Positions 9,191 to 18,623 of a stretch of 64,000 bases of DNA are shown in pieces (position 1 is the stretch's first letter; each line of letters begins with the position of its first letter). A model generated the notes under the pieces. That model ran no database searches, had not been told where the DNA came from, and worked only from the letters and a program-made list of their open reading frames with translations. The stretch comes from Bin22 sp965207275. Lineage in GTDB: Bacteria; Chloroflexota; Dehalococcoidia; Lucifugimonadales; UBA3495. Location of the stretch: positions 992,001-1,056,000 of the forward strand of contig CBDBMH010000002.1 in assembly GCA_965207275.1 (NCBI GenBank), given 5' to 3'. The translations under genes were made by a program, and so were the position numbers.

Positions 9191-9280
9191 AGGATAATTG
9201 ACGACAGGCCCAAGGGCGGTACATCGGGGCCCGACAATTCAATTGCTTCCTCGGTCCCTGGTCCACTCCTTTCGGCTTGT

Positions 9281-9700
9281 TCAATCGCGCTGCTGCAGAA
9301 CGTTTCCCGCCAGATCCGTAATGTGATCGATCTTGACCAGGACGGCGGCGCCCGCGCGTTCCGGATCACGGTCAAGTTCCGCCTGCACGGTGCGGTACAT
9401 CACGTTGTTCCGGATTGCTCCGGACTCGTACACCGCAGCGGTGCCGTGGAAACGCCAAGTAACGTGCAGGGCCGAATTCCGGTAGAAGATCACCACGTGG
9501 GGGTTGGCCGCCACGTTCTCCAAGGCCGATCTCTTGGCCCTTTCCCAGTAGGCCAATGTTTCCCGATCGAAAACCATCACGCTGCCCTTCATGCTGATCT
9601 GTGGCCTCCCGTCTGCCGTGGCTGTGCCCAATAGACAGGTGCAACCGTCATCCATTGCGCTGTACAGGAGTTGTCTCATCTCGTCGCCAAGGTAAATCAT
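9281..9700 (-). CDS. Pyridoxamine 5'-phosphate oxidase-fold protein
   Basis: The 139-residue product has the split beta-barrel of the PPOX/flavin-reductase-like family. DGRPQISMKG (about residues 30-39) and a following strand/helix with YWERAKRSALENV are typical of FMN- or F420-binding small members. Possible roles are flavin- or deazaflavin-dependent reduction, or only cofactor binding; the family is too broad to say. The ATG at 9700 fits the family start better than the GTG at 9715. It is divergent from the large CHAT-STAND gene and shares a 200-base intergenic region with it. Confidence 0.75.
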   Translation of the reverse strand: MIYLGDEMRQLLYSAMDDGCTCLLGTATADGRPQISMKGSVMVFDRETLAYWERAKRSALENVAANPHVVIFYRNSALHVTWRFHGTAAVYESGAIRNNVMYRTVQAELDRDPERAGAAVLVKIDHITDLAGNVLQQRD

Positions 9701-9784
9701 GCCTTCACCGCCCACTTTACATCGCTAGTGCTTCGATTACAGGGTCCCCGCTTGTGATTCGATCAGGTTGGAGTCCAAATATAG

Positions 9785-9790
9785 TATAAT
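9785..9790 (+). promoter_or_regulatory. Possible -10 element upstream of the CHAT-STAND gene
   Basis: A perfect TATAAT lies in an AT-rich patch about 110 bases before the TTG start at 9904. I see no convincing -35 at 16-18 bases, so this is a weak call. Confidence 0.3.
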
Positions 9791-9903
9791 GCGGGCCAAT
9801 CGCCATAGGATCCGTCCCGCGATTTTCCCGTGTTGGGAAGTTCCTGTAAGCGGAATTTGCTTGCAAACATCCTCTCCAAGCCTTTTATTGATGGAGTCTT
9901 TCC

Positions 9904-12900
9904 TTGCTTAAGCGCCTGGAAATTCGCGACATTCCCGAGTCCAGCCAGTTACAGCTGTCATTAAGGACCGACGATGGCCTGTGGGCCGCTCCCCCCGTTC
10001 AGTTTCGCAATCCTTTGGAAGCCGCCGACCGGTCCGAAATTTCGTGGTACTTCCAGGAATACCCTGAGTACCCCTTTGGCGCCGCCAGGCAACGGGCGGA
10101 GGCGGTGGAGAATGGCTTTCGTAATTTTGGCCGTCTCCTCTTCGAAATAGTCTTTGGTTCCGAGTCATCCAGGGAGTTGTTGGACTCGGCCTCGCAAGGC
10201 GGTTGGGCCGACATTCAACTTTCCGTAATCTCCGCCCGCGCAGACTTCCATTCTCTACCCTGGGAGCTTCTAAACAGCCCGGAAACGGGATATTTGTCAG
10301 CATCGGTTGGTTCGATTGTTCGCCAACACAGCGATGTACAGCCTGAAGTTTTCGAACATACCCTCAGCAGCCAACAGTTGAACGTTCTGGTATCCACGCC
10401 CTGTGGCGAGGGAGAGGGGGCAAATTATTCTGGAGGTCTGGCCCCTTCACTGGTGCCTGTAATGGAATCCCTGGACGTTCAGGTGGAGCTCGACTTTGTG
10501 CGCCCGCCTTCTCTTGAGGCCCTCGCGGGAATCCTTGAAGCAAAGCCGTACCATTACCATTTACTACATTTGGACGGCCTGTTGCTCGATTCTCAAGGCA
10601 ATCTTTTGCTGGAGGAAGAGAACTCTGTTCTCGCACCGGTGGCCCCTGCCGAGTTGGCGGGCGTCGCAACAAGGGCCGGTATACCCTTAGTGGTCCTGTC
10701 GGCTGGTGACCGCGGCGCCAGACCTGAAGCCCAAGGCCGGGGCTGGGAAGATCTGGGCCACAACCTTATTCGGTCGGGAGTGCCGGCTGTCGTAGTTCTT
10801 CCCCATTTCATGCGGGGAACCCCGGCGGCCGAAGGTTTTCTGCGCCGCTTCTACCAGGGTTTGTCAGGTGGTTCCGAAGCAGGGGCGGCCTTGGCGGTGG
10901 CCCGGACCTGGATGATGGAGGAGCCTCACCGGCCAACGGTCGCAGGGCCACAAGTCTCCTGGGACTGGATTACTCCCACCATATACCAGCGATCCACTTA
11001 TGTTCCGCCGGTCATCGAGGCAGAACGCCCCAACCCCCTGGCGGCGCCTGTGATACAGCCGCAGCCCGAACAGGAAGCCGAGGGCCAGTTTCCCGCAGCT
11101 GGCCAGTACGGGCTGGTAGGCCGTCAGCCCGAAATAGCGCGGCTGGAACGGTTGCTGCAAACCAATGCGGTAGTCCTGATGTCCGGTAATACCGGCGTCG
11201 GCAAAACGGAAGTGTCCCTTGGCCTGGCCCGTTGGCTCAACAAGACGGGGCGCGGCCTGTATCCAGGGGGAATCTTCTACACTCCCTTTGAGGCAGCCCA
11301 CTCCGCCAGTCTTGAAAGGGTCATTCACGAAATTGGCACCGCCGTGCTGGGCCTGAGGTTCGCGGACCTGAACGGGGAAAGACAGCGGGGCTGGGTGATT
11401 GAATACCTGAGAGAACAACCGTCCTTGCTGATTCTGGATGGCGCCGAGAACATCGACGGCTCTCTATCCGGCGCGGCAGGCTTGCTCGATGAGCGGGAAC
11501 AGGAAGAACTGGCGAAATTCATTGAGGAGTTCACCAGGTCTGGACCCAGCCGCGTCCTGTTGAGCAGCAGAACCACTCACGCCGGTTGGCTGGACATGCC
11601 ATATGGACTTATGACCCTTGAGGGACTGGACCGCTTCGACCGCAACGACCTGGCGGCCGTTATCCTGACCAAAGCCGGTGTCGCCCCGGACCGCATCAAT
11701 GAGGAAGTTTCAACCCTTTTGGCCGATATCCAGGGGCACCCACTGGCTTGCCAGATTGCGCTACCTTTGCTGAAAGAAGTGCCCGCTTCGGTGATTCGCA
11801 ATGAATTGAATGTGGGCCTGACTCAATTGCCCGCATCTGCGGTAGAAGAAGGCAGGGACAACTTCCTTACTGCGTTGCTGGAATATTCCTGGAGCAAGAT
11901 GTCCCACCGCAGCCGCACGCATCTGCCTTTCCTATCCCTTTTCCAGCGCCGGGTCATGATGGACATTCTGACCCACATCACCCAGGAGTCAGCCTACCGG
12001 GGCGCCATGGGCGAGGAATTAGGTTGGGGCGCCTGCCGGACCCTGCTCCGTTCGGGTCTGTCGTCGGGATTTCTGGATCCCATATCCCCCAGCGTGTATC
12101 AGATTCATCCTGCCCTGCCAAGCTTCCTTGGTTCCAAGCTGGGGCGCCAGCTGCGCGCGGATGCCATCGGCCGCCTGGAAGCGGAATTTGTTCGCGTCTA
12201 CGCCGATACCGCCGACTACTTCATGGAGTCTCTTTACGAGAACCAGGACTCCGGCGCAACCGCAGTCCTGGCGGAAGAAGGAAACCTTAACCAGAGCATG
12301 GGACTGGCCCTGGAAGCTAAGCAGTGGGACAACGCCCAGCTTATTCTGCAACCGTTGGCCCAGGTCTACCGGATGCAGCGGCGCATCCCCGAGCTCCGGC
12401 GACTTCGTGGTCAGTTGCTTGAGGCAATCGGAGGTGATGCCGAAGCGGCGAAGGAAGCCGGCGCCATCGATCTTTGGCTTTATCTGCTGGGAACCGACGT
12501 CAGTGAGTCCGTCGAGCAGGGCGACGTCATCCGAGCCCAGGAGCTAAACCAGCAGCTTTCCGACTATTTGACCGTCCAGCCTGACGCCTACACAGACCCC
12601 AGAGTAGCTTCCGTTTACCACCAGTTTGGGGCCATTGCCCTGCTTTACCGCCGGCTTGACGAGGCCGCTGGCTGGCTCCAGCGGTCCCTGGACATCATAG
12701 AGGGCGGTGAGGACCGTTCCGCAGTGGCCGACGACTATTTTGCCCTTGGCCAGGTCCGCCAGTACCAACGCCTGTATACAGAGGCCAAGGAGTGGTACAG
12801 CAAGGCCCTTGACATACACCAGCGCCTTCCCGACGAAGAGGAAATGGTGAAGGACTTTCGCGCCCTGGGCATGGTCACACAGCTCAAATTCGAGCATAAA

Positions 12901-13578
12901 GAGGCCGAAAGCTGGTATCACCGGGCCCGGGACATGGTTGAAGAGCACCGGGATGAGGAAACGGCCCTTCAGGTCTACCACGAGCTTGGCACGGTTTGCC
13001 ACGCCCAGTACAACTTCGATGAGGCCAAAAGCTGGTACCAGCAAGCTTTGGGCCTGAGCGACCGACTGGGCAACCAGGCTCAGATGGCTACCGAGCTTCA
13101 TTTTCTGGGGCTCCTGGAGCAAGACCGGGGCATCGTCTATGAAGAAGCCGAGGAGTGGTTCCTGGCTGCCCTGGAACGTAAGGAGGAACTGGGCGACCGG
13201 CGGGGATCGGGTGACGAATGCCGCCAGTTGGGCGTTCTGTTCCATGAGCAGAAGCTCTATGACCAGGCGCAAGACTGGTACCACCAGGCGCGGGAAATCT
13301 TTGAGGAACTGGGCGATGTGCAGCGAGTTGCTCGGACTTACGGACAGTTGGGCATGGTCGCTGAGGAGACGGACAACATTACCGGCGCCCTGGAGTGGAC
13401 GGCCCGCACCTATCAGTTGGCATCCGACTATGATTTGCCGGTGATGGTGCAGGTAAAGGCCCACCTGGCCAGGCTGCGGGACAAGTTCGGAGAAGAGAAC
13501 TTCGCCCGATGGTGGCTGGATTTCACCGGTGATGAAGCCCCGGCAGACTTGGATGTGGATACCAGCGGAATACTTTAG
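9904..13578 (+). CDS. CHAT-like domain with lost catalytic dyad, fused to a STAND ATPase and TPR repeats
   Basis: This 1,224-residue protein has three parts. Residues about 100-340 read as a caspase-like CHAT domain: DFHSLPWELL, then YHLLHLDG (218-225), then PLVVLSAG (261-268) and a SGVPAVVVL strand. The expected GHG histidine is L226 and the expected SAC cysteine is G268, so it should not be a protease. Residues about 400-700 are a STAND/NB-ARC ATPase with VGR, Walker A GNTGVGKT (428-435), Walker B LLILD (508-512) and SSRT (554-557). From about 900 to 1190 there are at least six TPR units, most with an EAxxWYxxA core. STAND proteins are ATP-driven switches that oligomerise when the repeats sense a ligand. 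The gene stands alone. The TTG start has GGAG 7 bases upstream. Confidence 0.85.
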   Translation: MLKRLEIRDIPESSQLQLSLRTDDGLWAAPPVQFRNPLEAADRSEISWYFQEYPEYPFGAARQRAEAVENGFRNFGRLLFEIVFGSESSRELLDSASQGGWADIQLSVISARADFHSLPWELLNSPETGYLSASVGSIVRQHSDVQPEVFEHTLSSQQLNVLVSTPCGEGEGANYSGGLAPSLVPVMESLDVQVELDFVRPPSLEALAGILEAKPYHYHLLHLDGLLLDSQGNLLLEEENSVLAPVAPAELAGVATRAGIPLVVLSAGDRGARPEAQGRGWEDLGHNLIRSGVPAVVVLPHFMRGTPAAEGFLRRFYQGLSGGSEAGAALAVARTWMMEEPHRPTVAGPQVSWDWITPTIYQRSTYVPPVIEAERPNPLAAPVIQPQPEQEAEGQFPAAGQYGLVGRQPEIARLERLLQTNAVVLMSGNTGVGKTEVSLGLARWLNKTGRGLYPGGIFYTPFEAAHSASLERVIHEIGTAVLGLRFADLNGERQRGWVIEYLREQPSLLILDGAENIDGSLSGAAGLLDEREQEELAKFIEEFTRSGPSRVLLSSRTTHAGWLDMPYGLMTLEGLDRFDRNDLAAVILTKAGVAPDRINEEVSTLLADIQGHPLACQIALPLLKEVPASVIRNELNVGLTQLPASAVEEGRDNFLTALLEYSWSKMSHRSRTHLPFLSLFQRRVMMDILTHITQESAYRGAMGEELGWGACRTLLRSGLSSGFLDPISPSVYQIHPALPSFLGSKLGRQLRADAIGRLEAEFVRVYADTADYFMESLYENQDSGATAVLAEEGNLNQSMGLALEAKQWDNAQLILQPLAQVYRMQRRIPELRRLRGQLLEAIGGDAEAAKEAGAIDLWLYLLGTDVSESVEQGDVIRAQELNQQLSDYLTVQPDAYTDPRVASVYHQFGAIALLYRRLDEAAGWLQRSLDIIEGGEDRSAVADDYFALGQVRQYQRLYTEAKEWYSKALDIHQRLPDEEEMVKDFRALGMVTQLKFEHKEAESWYHRARDMVEEHRDEETALQVYHELGTVCHAQYNFDEAKSWYQQALGLSDRLGNQAQMATELHFLGLLEQDRGIVYEEAEEWFLAALERKEELGDRRGSGDECRQLGVLFHEQKLYDQAQDWYHQAREIFEELGDVQRVARTYGQLGMVAEETDNITGALEWTARTYQLASDYDLPVMVQVKAHLARLRDKFGEENFARWWLDFTGDEAPADLDVDTSGIL

Positions 13579-13689
13579 GACTGGTCCTGGAATGACGGCC
13601 TGACACCGGCGTTGCAGGTTTGCAGGCCAGCATTTCCGGAATCAGGCGTTGCTCATTTATTGTTCCCAAGTCAAAAAAGGAGGCAAAGA

Positions 13690-15702
13690 ATGGCAGTAGG
13701 CAGGATCGAAATTACCTCCCGTCAACCTTTCGCCAACGGCGAGTCTTTCGGCGACGTGGGTCCCTATGAACAATTGGATGGGACGGTCTATTTCACCGTT
13801 GACCCGGTTAATGCTTTCAACGAGACGGTCACCGACCTGAGGCTGGCCCCTCGCAGCAATACAGGAGAGGTCCATTTTTATTCCGACTTTCGCATTCTGA
13901 AGCCCGTGGACCAGGGCCAGGGTAATGGCCGGCTGTTCTTTGACATTCTCAACCGAGGAAGGGGGCCTTGCCTTCGCAACTTCAACAACGCCCCCGATTT
14001 GGCGCCGGACGTTCCCCTGGAGGCAGGTAACGGATTCCTGATGCGCCAGGGCTATACCGTTGCCTGGTGCGGGTGGCAACACGACGCCCCGGACGTGCCT
14101 GGCGTTCTCAGGCTCTACCCCCCGGAAGCGCGAAATGCGGACGGCACCCGGATTACCGGAAAACTGGTGGTCACATTTGTGCCCAACGAACCCATCAACG
14201 AGGTGTTCGTTTCCGACCGGAATCACAGGCCCTATCCCTCCAATAATCTGGAGGACTGGGACTCGTACATGACTGTGCAGGACCACGAAGACGGTCCGGA
14301 AGCGGTGATCCCACGGGAACAATGGCGTTTTGCCCGTTTGAAGGATGGGCAGGTGACGCCTGATGCCAATTATGTCTACAAGGAATCGGGTTTCGAGCCC
14401 GGCAAGGTGTACCAGGTAATCTATTCAACCACGGGCGCTCCCATTGTGGGGGCCGGATTGCTGGCGACCCGAGAATTGGCATCATTCCTTCGTCACGGGA
14501 CCGAGGAAGAGGGGAATCCCTGCGCCAACTCCCTGGAGTTTGCCTATAGCTTCGGCTCTTCCCAAAGCGGTAGATTCCTCCGCGACTTGCTCTACTATGG
14601 CCTCAACTACGATGAAGAGGGACGCAGAGTCTTCGATGGGTTGATTCCCCACGTCGCGGGAGCCAAGCACGGAGAGTTCAACCAGCGGTTTGCCCAGCCT
14701 TCCAGCCAGGCCAGCCGCAGCCCCAACAACCTTTTCCCTTTCAGCGATTTGGAACAGACCGACCCGCTCACGGGCCAGACTGAGGGAGTCCTGACGCGCT
14801 CGGCCGCCCAGGGTCCGCTGCCCAAGATTATGTACACCTATACCTCGTCGGAATATTGGGGCGGCGGCGGTGCGATGGTACATATCGACATTGAGGGATC
14901 CCGCGACCTGGAAGTTCCCGAAGAGGTGCGTGTCTATCACTTTGGCGGCGCCCAGCATCCCCTGGGTACTCCCTACCTTCGAGACAGTGACCCATCCAAT
15001 GGCAGCAAGGGCCAGCAGCCCTTCAACTGCCTGGATTATCGTCCCCTGCTCCGCTCGGCGCTGGTGAACCTGGACCGCTGGGTCACAAATGGCACTCCGG
15101 CGCCGGCCGGCAAGTACCCACGCCTGGACAACGGTACCGCCTCTGATCCGGATACCGTGTCGGAAGCCCTGCGCCAAATACCCGGAGTGAACACTCCGGA
15201 ACCGTACCGTCTCTTTCGACGCATGGACTTCGGGCCTGAAGCCGGAGTTGCCGCCAACGTACCCGCTGTCATCGGCGAGCCCTACCCCCTTCTGGTGCCC
15301 TCGGTGGACGAGGATGGTAACGAGCAGGCGGGAATCCGCCTCCCTTTGACAACGGTTCCCCTCGCAACGCATACCGGTTGGAACCTGCGCCACGCGGACA
15401 TCGGCGGAGAGGGCCAGATCCTGTCCTCGGGCGGCGCCACCGGCGGTACCCTGGCGGGATCCACCATTCCCTTCCCTGCCACCCGTGCCCAGAGGGAAGC
15501 TACAGGAGACCCCAGGCTCTCTATTGAGGAGAGGTATTCTTCCAGGGAAGAATATCTTGCACAGATACGCTCGGCTGCCGTGGAACTGGTCGGCCAGGGT
15601 TACGTCCTGGCCGAAGACGTTGAATTGCTGGTGTCCCAGGCGTCTGACCACTACGTGGAGTTGACCAGCCGAGTTCCTGAAGCCCAGGCTGCGGACAATT
15701 AG
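13690..15702 (+). CDS. Large alpha/beta-hydrolase-domain protein (Abhydrolase_10 type)
   Basis: The 670-residue product begins at an ATG behind a textbook AAAGGAGG site. The N-terminal half is beta-rich. The middle carries SFGSSQSGRFLRDLL (about residues 282-296), the nucleophile elbow of this hydrolase group, followed by an SEYWGGG segment and a long C-terminal region. Members are usually annotated only as alpha/beta hydrolase domain-containing proteins; substrates are unknown. No signal peptide is visible, so it is probably cytoplasmic. It lies 37 bases before the MmgE/PrpD gene on the same strand and may be cotranscribed with it. Confidence 0.75.
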   Translation: MAVGRIEITSRQPFANGESFGDVGPYEQLDGTVYFTVDPVNAFNETVTDLRLAPRSNTGEVHFYSDFRILKPVDQGQGNGRLFFDILNRGRGPCLRNFNNAPDLAPDVPLEAGNGFLMRQGYTVAWCGWQHDAPDVPGVLRLYPPEARNADGTRITGKLVVTFVPNEPINEVFVSDRNHRPYPSNNLEDWDSYMTVQDHEDGPEAVIPREQWRFARLKDGQVTPDANYVYKESGFEPGKVYQVIYSTTGAPIVGAGLLATRELASFLRHGTEEEGNPCANSLEFAYSFGSSQSGRFLRDLLYYGLNYDEEGRRVFDGLIPHVAGAKHGEFNQRFAQPSSQASRSPNNLFPFSDLEQTDPLTGQTEGVLTRSAAQGPLPKIMYTYTSSEYWGGGGAMVHIDIEGSRDLEVPEEVRVYHFGGAQHPLGTPYLRDSDPSNGSKGQQPFNCLDYRPLLRSALVNLDRWVTNGTPAPAGKYPRLDNGTASDPDTVSEALRQIPGVNTPEPYRLFRRMDFGPEAGVAANVPAVIGEPYPLLVPSVDEDGNEQAGIRLPLTTVPLATHTGWNLRHADIGGEGQILSSGGATGGTLAGSTIPFPATRAQREATGDPRLSIEERYSSREEYLAQIRSAAVELVGQGYVLAEDVELLVSQASDHYVELTSRVPEAQAADN

Positions 15703-15739
15703 CTCACCGCCAGCGAAGGTTCAAATCCGGGGGAAATCT

Positions 15740-17101
15740 ATGGACAAAACCACAAGGCTGCTGAGCGAATACTCCTGCAGACTGGACTACGAAGTCTTGG
15801 ATCCGGGCACCATCCACCAGGTTAAGCGCACCTTGATCGATACCCTGGGGTGCGCTATGGGTGGTTACTTGTCGGAACCTGCCAAGATCGCCCGCAACCT
15901 GGCTGGATCAGTCACCGGAACCCCATCGGCCCGAGTGCTGGGAACTTGCAGGGATAGCTCGCTGGATATGGCTGCCTTCGCTAACGGGTGCATGATCCGT
16001 TACCTGGACTGTAACGACTCCTATTTCTCGCCGGGGGGCGGCCACCCCAGCGATATGATTGCGGCGGTGCTGGCCGTGGCCGAAGCCAATGGTTGCGATG
16101 GCCGTCAGGCTATTACGGCCATCGCCCTAGCCTACGAAGTTTTTTGCCGCCTGTCGGACCAGGTCGTCACCGGCGACTATGGCTGGGACCAGGGCATGTT
16201 CAGCATAGTGGGCGCCGCATGTGCGGCGGGCGCCCTGATGGGCCTGGACCAGGAGCGAATGGCCCACGCCATTTCCCTGTCCCTGGCCCCCAACCTGCCA
16301 TTGGGCGTTACGCGGACCGGCGAACTGTCCATGTGGAAAGGCTGCGCCACGGCCAGCGCCACCCGGGCTGGCATCTTTGCCGCCCAACTGGCTTCCCAGG
16401 GCATGTCCGGCCCCGGAGAGCCATTTGAAGGTCGGCGCGGCCTCTGGGAACAAGCCGGGGTTACTGAAGAGGTTACCCTTGAAGAATTCGGGGGCAACGG
16501 CCGTGGATTCTTGATCAATGAAACAACTTTCAAATTCTACCCTTCCCAGATTCACACCCAGGCTCCCATTGGCCTTGCCGTAGACCTTCACGGCAGGGTA
16601 CGGGGCCAGGAGATCGAGTCCATAACCATAGAATCTTATCGTTCGGGAGTTAGCAGTCCCGACACCGAACCGGAAAAATGGGATCCGCAAACCAGGGAAA
16701 CTGCCGACCACAGCATCCCGTTTCTGGTGGCAATGGCGCTGCAGGATGGCGCCGTTACCCCCGCCAGTTTCACCGCCCAAAGGATCGCCGAACCTTCGCT
16801 GCGCACGCTGATGTCAAGAATGACCATGGCGGAAGGGCCCGGCTTCACGGAAAAATATCCGCAGCAATACAACTGCAGGATTGAAGTAACTGCCACCGGA
16901 GGAGACCGCCACGAAGCCAGCACCTCTTATCCCAAGGGCCACAAGCACAATCCCCTGAGCGACCGCGAAGTGGACCAGAAATTCACCAACCTGGCCTCGG
17001 CCGTGCTTTCGGAACAACAGTGCAGCGAGGCTTTGAAATTGCTCTGGCGTATCGAGGACGAGCCGAACCTGACCCGCCTGTTGGAAGTTCTGGTAGTCTA
17101 G
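15740..17101 (+). CDS. MmgE/PrpD family protein
   Basis: The 453-residue protein matches the MmgE/PrpD fold, which includes 2-methylcitrate dehydratase and cis-aconitate decarboxylase. Visible family features are DTLGCAMGG near residue 36, the CNDSYFSPGGGHPSDMIAA active-site stretch (about 92-110), and a GMFSIVGAACAAG helix. The C-terminal lid domain is present, so it is full length. No prpB or prpC is nearby, so a methylcitrate-cycle role is not supported by context; many paralogues act on other hydroxy-polycarboxylates. The ATG has a G-rich ribosome site. The next gene begins 7 bases after its stop. Confidence 0.85.
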   Translation: MDKTTRLLSEYSCRLDYEVLDPGTIHQVKRTLIDTLGCAMGGYLSEPAKIARNLAGSVTGTPSARVLGTCRDSSLDMAAFANGCMIRYLDCNDSYFSPGGGHPSDMIAAVLAVAEANGCDGRQAITAIALAYEVFCRLSDQVVTGDYGWDQGMFSIVGAACAAGALMGLDQERMAHAISLSLAPNLPLGVTRTGELSMWKGCATASATRAGIFAAQLASQGMSGPGEPFEGRRGLWEQAGVTEEVTLEEFGGNGRGFLINETTFKFYPSQIHTQAPIGLAVDLHGRVRGQEIESITIESYRSGVSSPDTEPEKWDPQTRETADHSIPFLVAMALQDGAVTPASFTAQRIAEPSLRTLMSRMTMAEGPGFTEKYPQQYNCRIEVTATGGDRHEASTSYPKGHKHNPLSDREVDQKFTNLASAVLSEQQCSEALKLLWRIEDEPNLTRLLEVLVV

Positions 17102-17108
17102 GGGGCCT

Positions 17109-17954
17109 GTGGAAGATATTCCCGGTATGTCGGCCAACCCTGTCAACGATTTTCGAGCCCTTTTCGCCAGCCAGGTCCGGCTGGCGGGCGAGGAGCCAGA
17201 TTTGCCGCGGGCGGCCCTCTACCTTGCGGGTGAAGACTGCTCTGATCTTGACGTAAACCTTTACCTGGGCCAATTAGGCGATATGGCTGAGGAAGTCAGG
17301 TCGACGGTGGGCGGGACTGCCGAAGCGGAGGGCGTGGCCCGGGCCTTGAATCACTACCTCTTCGAAGTAAAGAGGTTTTCCGGTAACGCTGTCGACTATT
17401 ACAATCCTGAGAACAGCTTCCTCAACCGGGTTATGGATTCGGGCATTGGCATCCCCATAACCCTGTCGGTCTTGTATTTGGGGGTTGCTGCGCGCCTGGG
17501 ACTGGACTGTCACGGAATAGGAATGCCCGGACACTTCCTGGTAAAGCTGAACGACATTGATCTCTACATGGACCCATTTCATGGCGGCCAACTCCTTTCG
17601 GCCGGTGATTGCAGGCGGCTGGCAGAGCAATTGTTTGGCCCCGGTTTGAATTGGGATGAACGTTACCTTTCGCCTACGCCGGCCATCTCCATTCTTGCCA
17701 GAATGCTCAACAACCTGAGGGTAATCTATGCCCATCGCCGGGACCTTGTTCGGCTGACAGGTGTGCTGGAACGAATGCTGCTTATCGACTCGTCTAACGT
17801 AGCGCTGTGCCGGGAATTGGCAATCTGTCACGTCGAGCGGGGCGATATCTCCGCCGCGGTACGATCGCTGGAGGAATTAATCAGCATTTCCACTGTCGAA
17901 GAGGATGTGGAGACCGCCCAGGACTTTCTCCAGAAGATACTTGGTGAAGGATAA
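17109..17954 (+). CDS. SirB1-like transglutaminase-fold protein with C-terminal helical repeats
   Basis: The 281-residue protein matches the SirB1/YchA-type family: an N-terminal helical region, a transglutaminase-like core with YNPENSFLNRVMDSGIGIP (about 98-116) and GIGMPGHFLVK (about 137-147), then TPR-like helices from about 205. Family function is poorly known. The usual core Cys is not evident in the GIPITLSVLYL stretch, so enzyme activity is doubtful. The GTG start at 17109 is preferred because GGGGG of the preceding gene end serves as ribosome site; an ATG at 17127 is the alternative. It is probably cotranscribed with MmgE/PrpD. Confidence 0.75.
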   Translation: MEDIPGMSANPVNDFRALFASQVRLAGEEPDLPRAALYLAGEDCSDLDVNLYLGQLGDMAEEVRSTVGGTAEAEGVARALNHYLFEVKRFSGNAVDYYNPENSFLNRVMDSGIGIPITLSVLYLGVAARLGLDCHGIGMPGHFLVKLNDIDLYMDPFHGGQLLSAGDCRRLAEQLFGPGLNWDERYLSPTPAISILARMLNNLRVIYAHRRDLVRLTGVLERMLLIDSSNVALCRELAICHVERGDISAAVRSLEELISISTVEEDVETAQDFLQKILGEG

Positions 17955-18047
17955 TACGGCCATCTGTCCGTACTGCAATCCAACTGTTTCTGATTTTCGT
18001 AGTCTTCTACGTATGGCCTGCCGACTCCAGGCTATGGGAGAGTAACG

Positions 18048-18623
18048 GTGACTGACTACCAGGTCCTGGAGGACCAGGAACTGCTAGTTCGAATCGCTGC
18101 AGGAGAGAAAGATGCCCTTGAGGCCATTTACGAGCGGTATTCATCGGCGGTCTACTCCCTCGCCAGGTATATGCTTCGCTCCGAAGCGGTAGCCGAAGAG
18201 GCCACCCAGGATGTGTTCCTGAACATTTGGTTGAAGGCCGCCAGCTACAACTCGTCCCGGGGGCAACCCAAGACGTGGATAATGAGCGTGGCCCACCACA
18301 AAGTCATTGACATTATCAGGTCAAGGCGAAGGGCCGAGGCCATTTCCGACCCCAAGGAATACGAAACACTGGACCTGTTGCCCTCAGAACAGATCGGAAC
18401 TGACGAGGCCGTCGAAAGGAATCTGGAGGCCGAGCGGGTTCGTCGCGCCCTTGATCGGCTGCCGGTCGCTCAGCAAGAAGTGGTGACTCTTGCTTATTTC
18501 AGCGGTTTGTCCCAGTCAGAAATAGCTGCAAGGCTCGGGCAGCCCCTGGGCACGGTAAAGACCAGGGCCAGGTTGGCCTTGCAGAAACTTAGGGAAGAAT
18601 TGCGCCAAGATGACGACGAGTAA
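18048..18623 (+). CDS. ECF RNA polymerase sigma factor
   Basis: The 191-residue protein has sigma region 2 (about residues 20-90, YERYSSAVYSLARYML...DVFLNIW) and region 4 (about 130-185, LPVAQQEVVTLAYFSGLSQSEIAARLG) joined by a short linker. This is the two-domain layout of extracytoplasmic-function sigma factors of the SigK/RpoE type. The GTG start has GGGAG upstream. Its 3' end overlaps the anti-sigma gene by 14 bases, which couples their translation. The pair probably senses an envelope or redox signal. A short CGTAG-TCTT-CTACG inverted repeat lies upstream at about 17998; I cannot identify the promoter. Confidence 0.9.
   Translation: MTDYQVLEDQELLVRIAAGEKDALEAIYERYSSAVYSLARYMLRSEAVAEEATQDVFLNIWLKAASYNSSRGQPKTWIMSVAHHKVIDIIRSRRRAEAISDPKEYETLDLLPSEQIGTDEAVERNLEAERVRRALDRLPVAQQEVVTLAYFSGLSQSEIAARLGQPLGTVKTRARLALQKLREELRQDDDE

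Noticed and set aside
15718..15740. GGTTCAAATCC resembling a tRNA T-loop
   Set aside because: No cloverleaf can be formed with the flanking sequence; it is the gap between the hydrolase and MmgE/PrpD genes.
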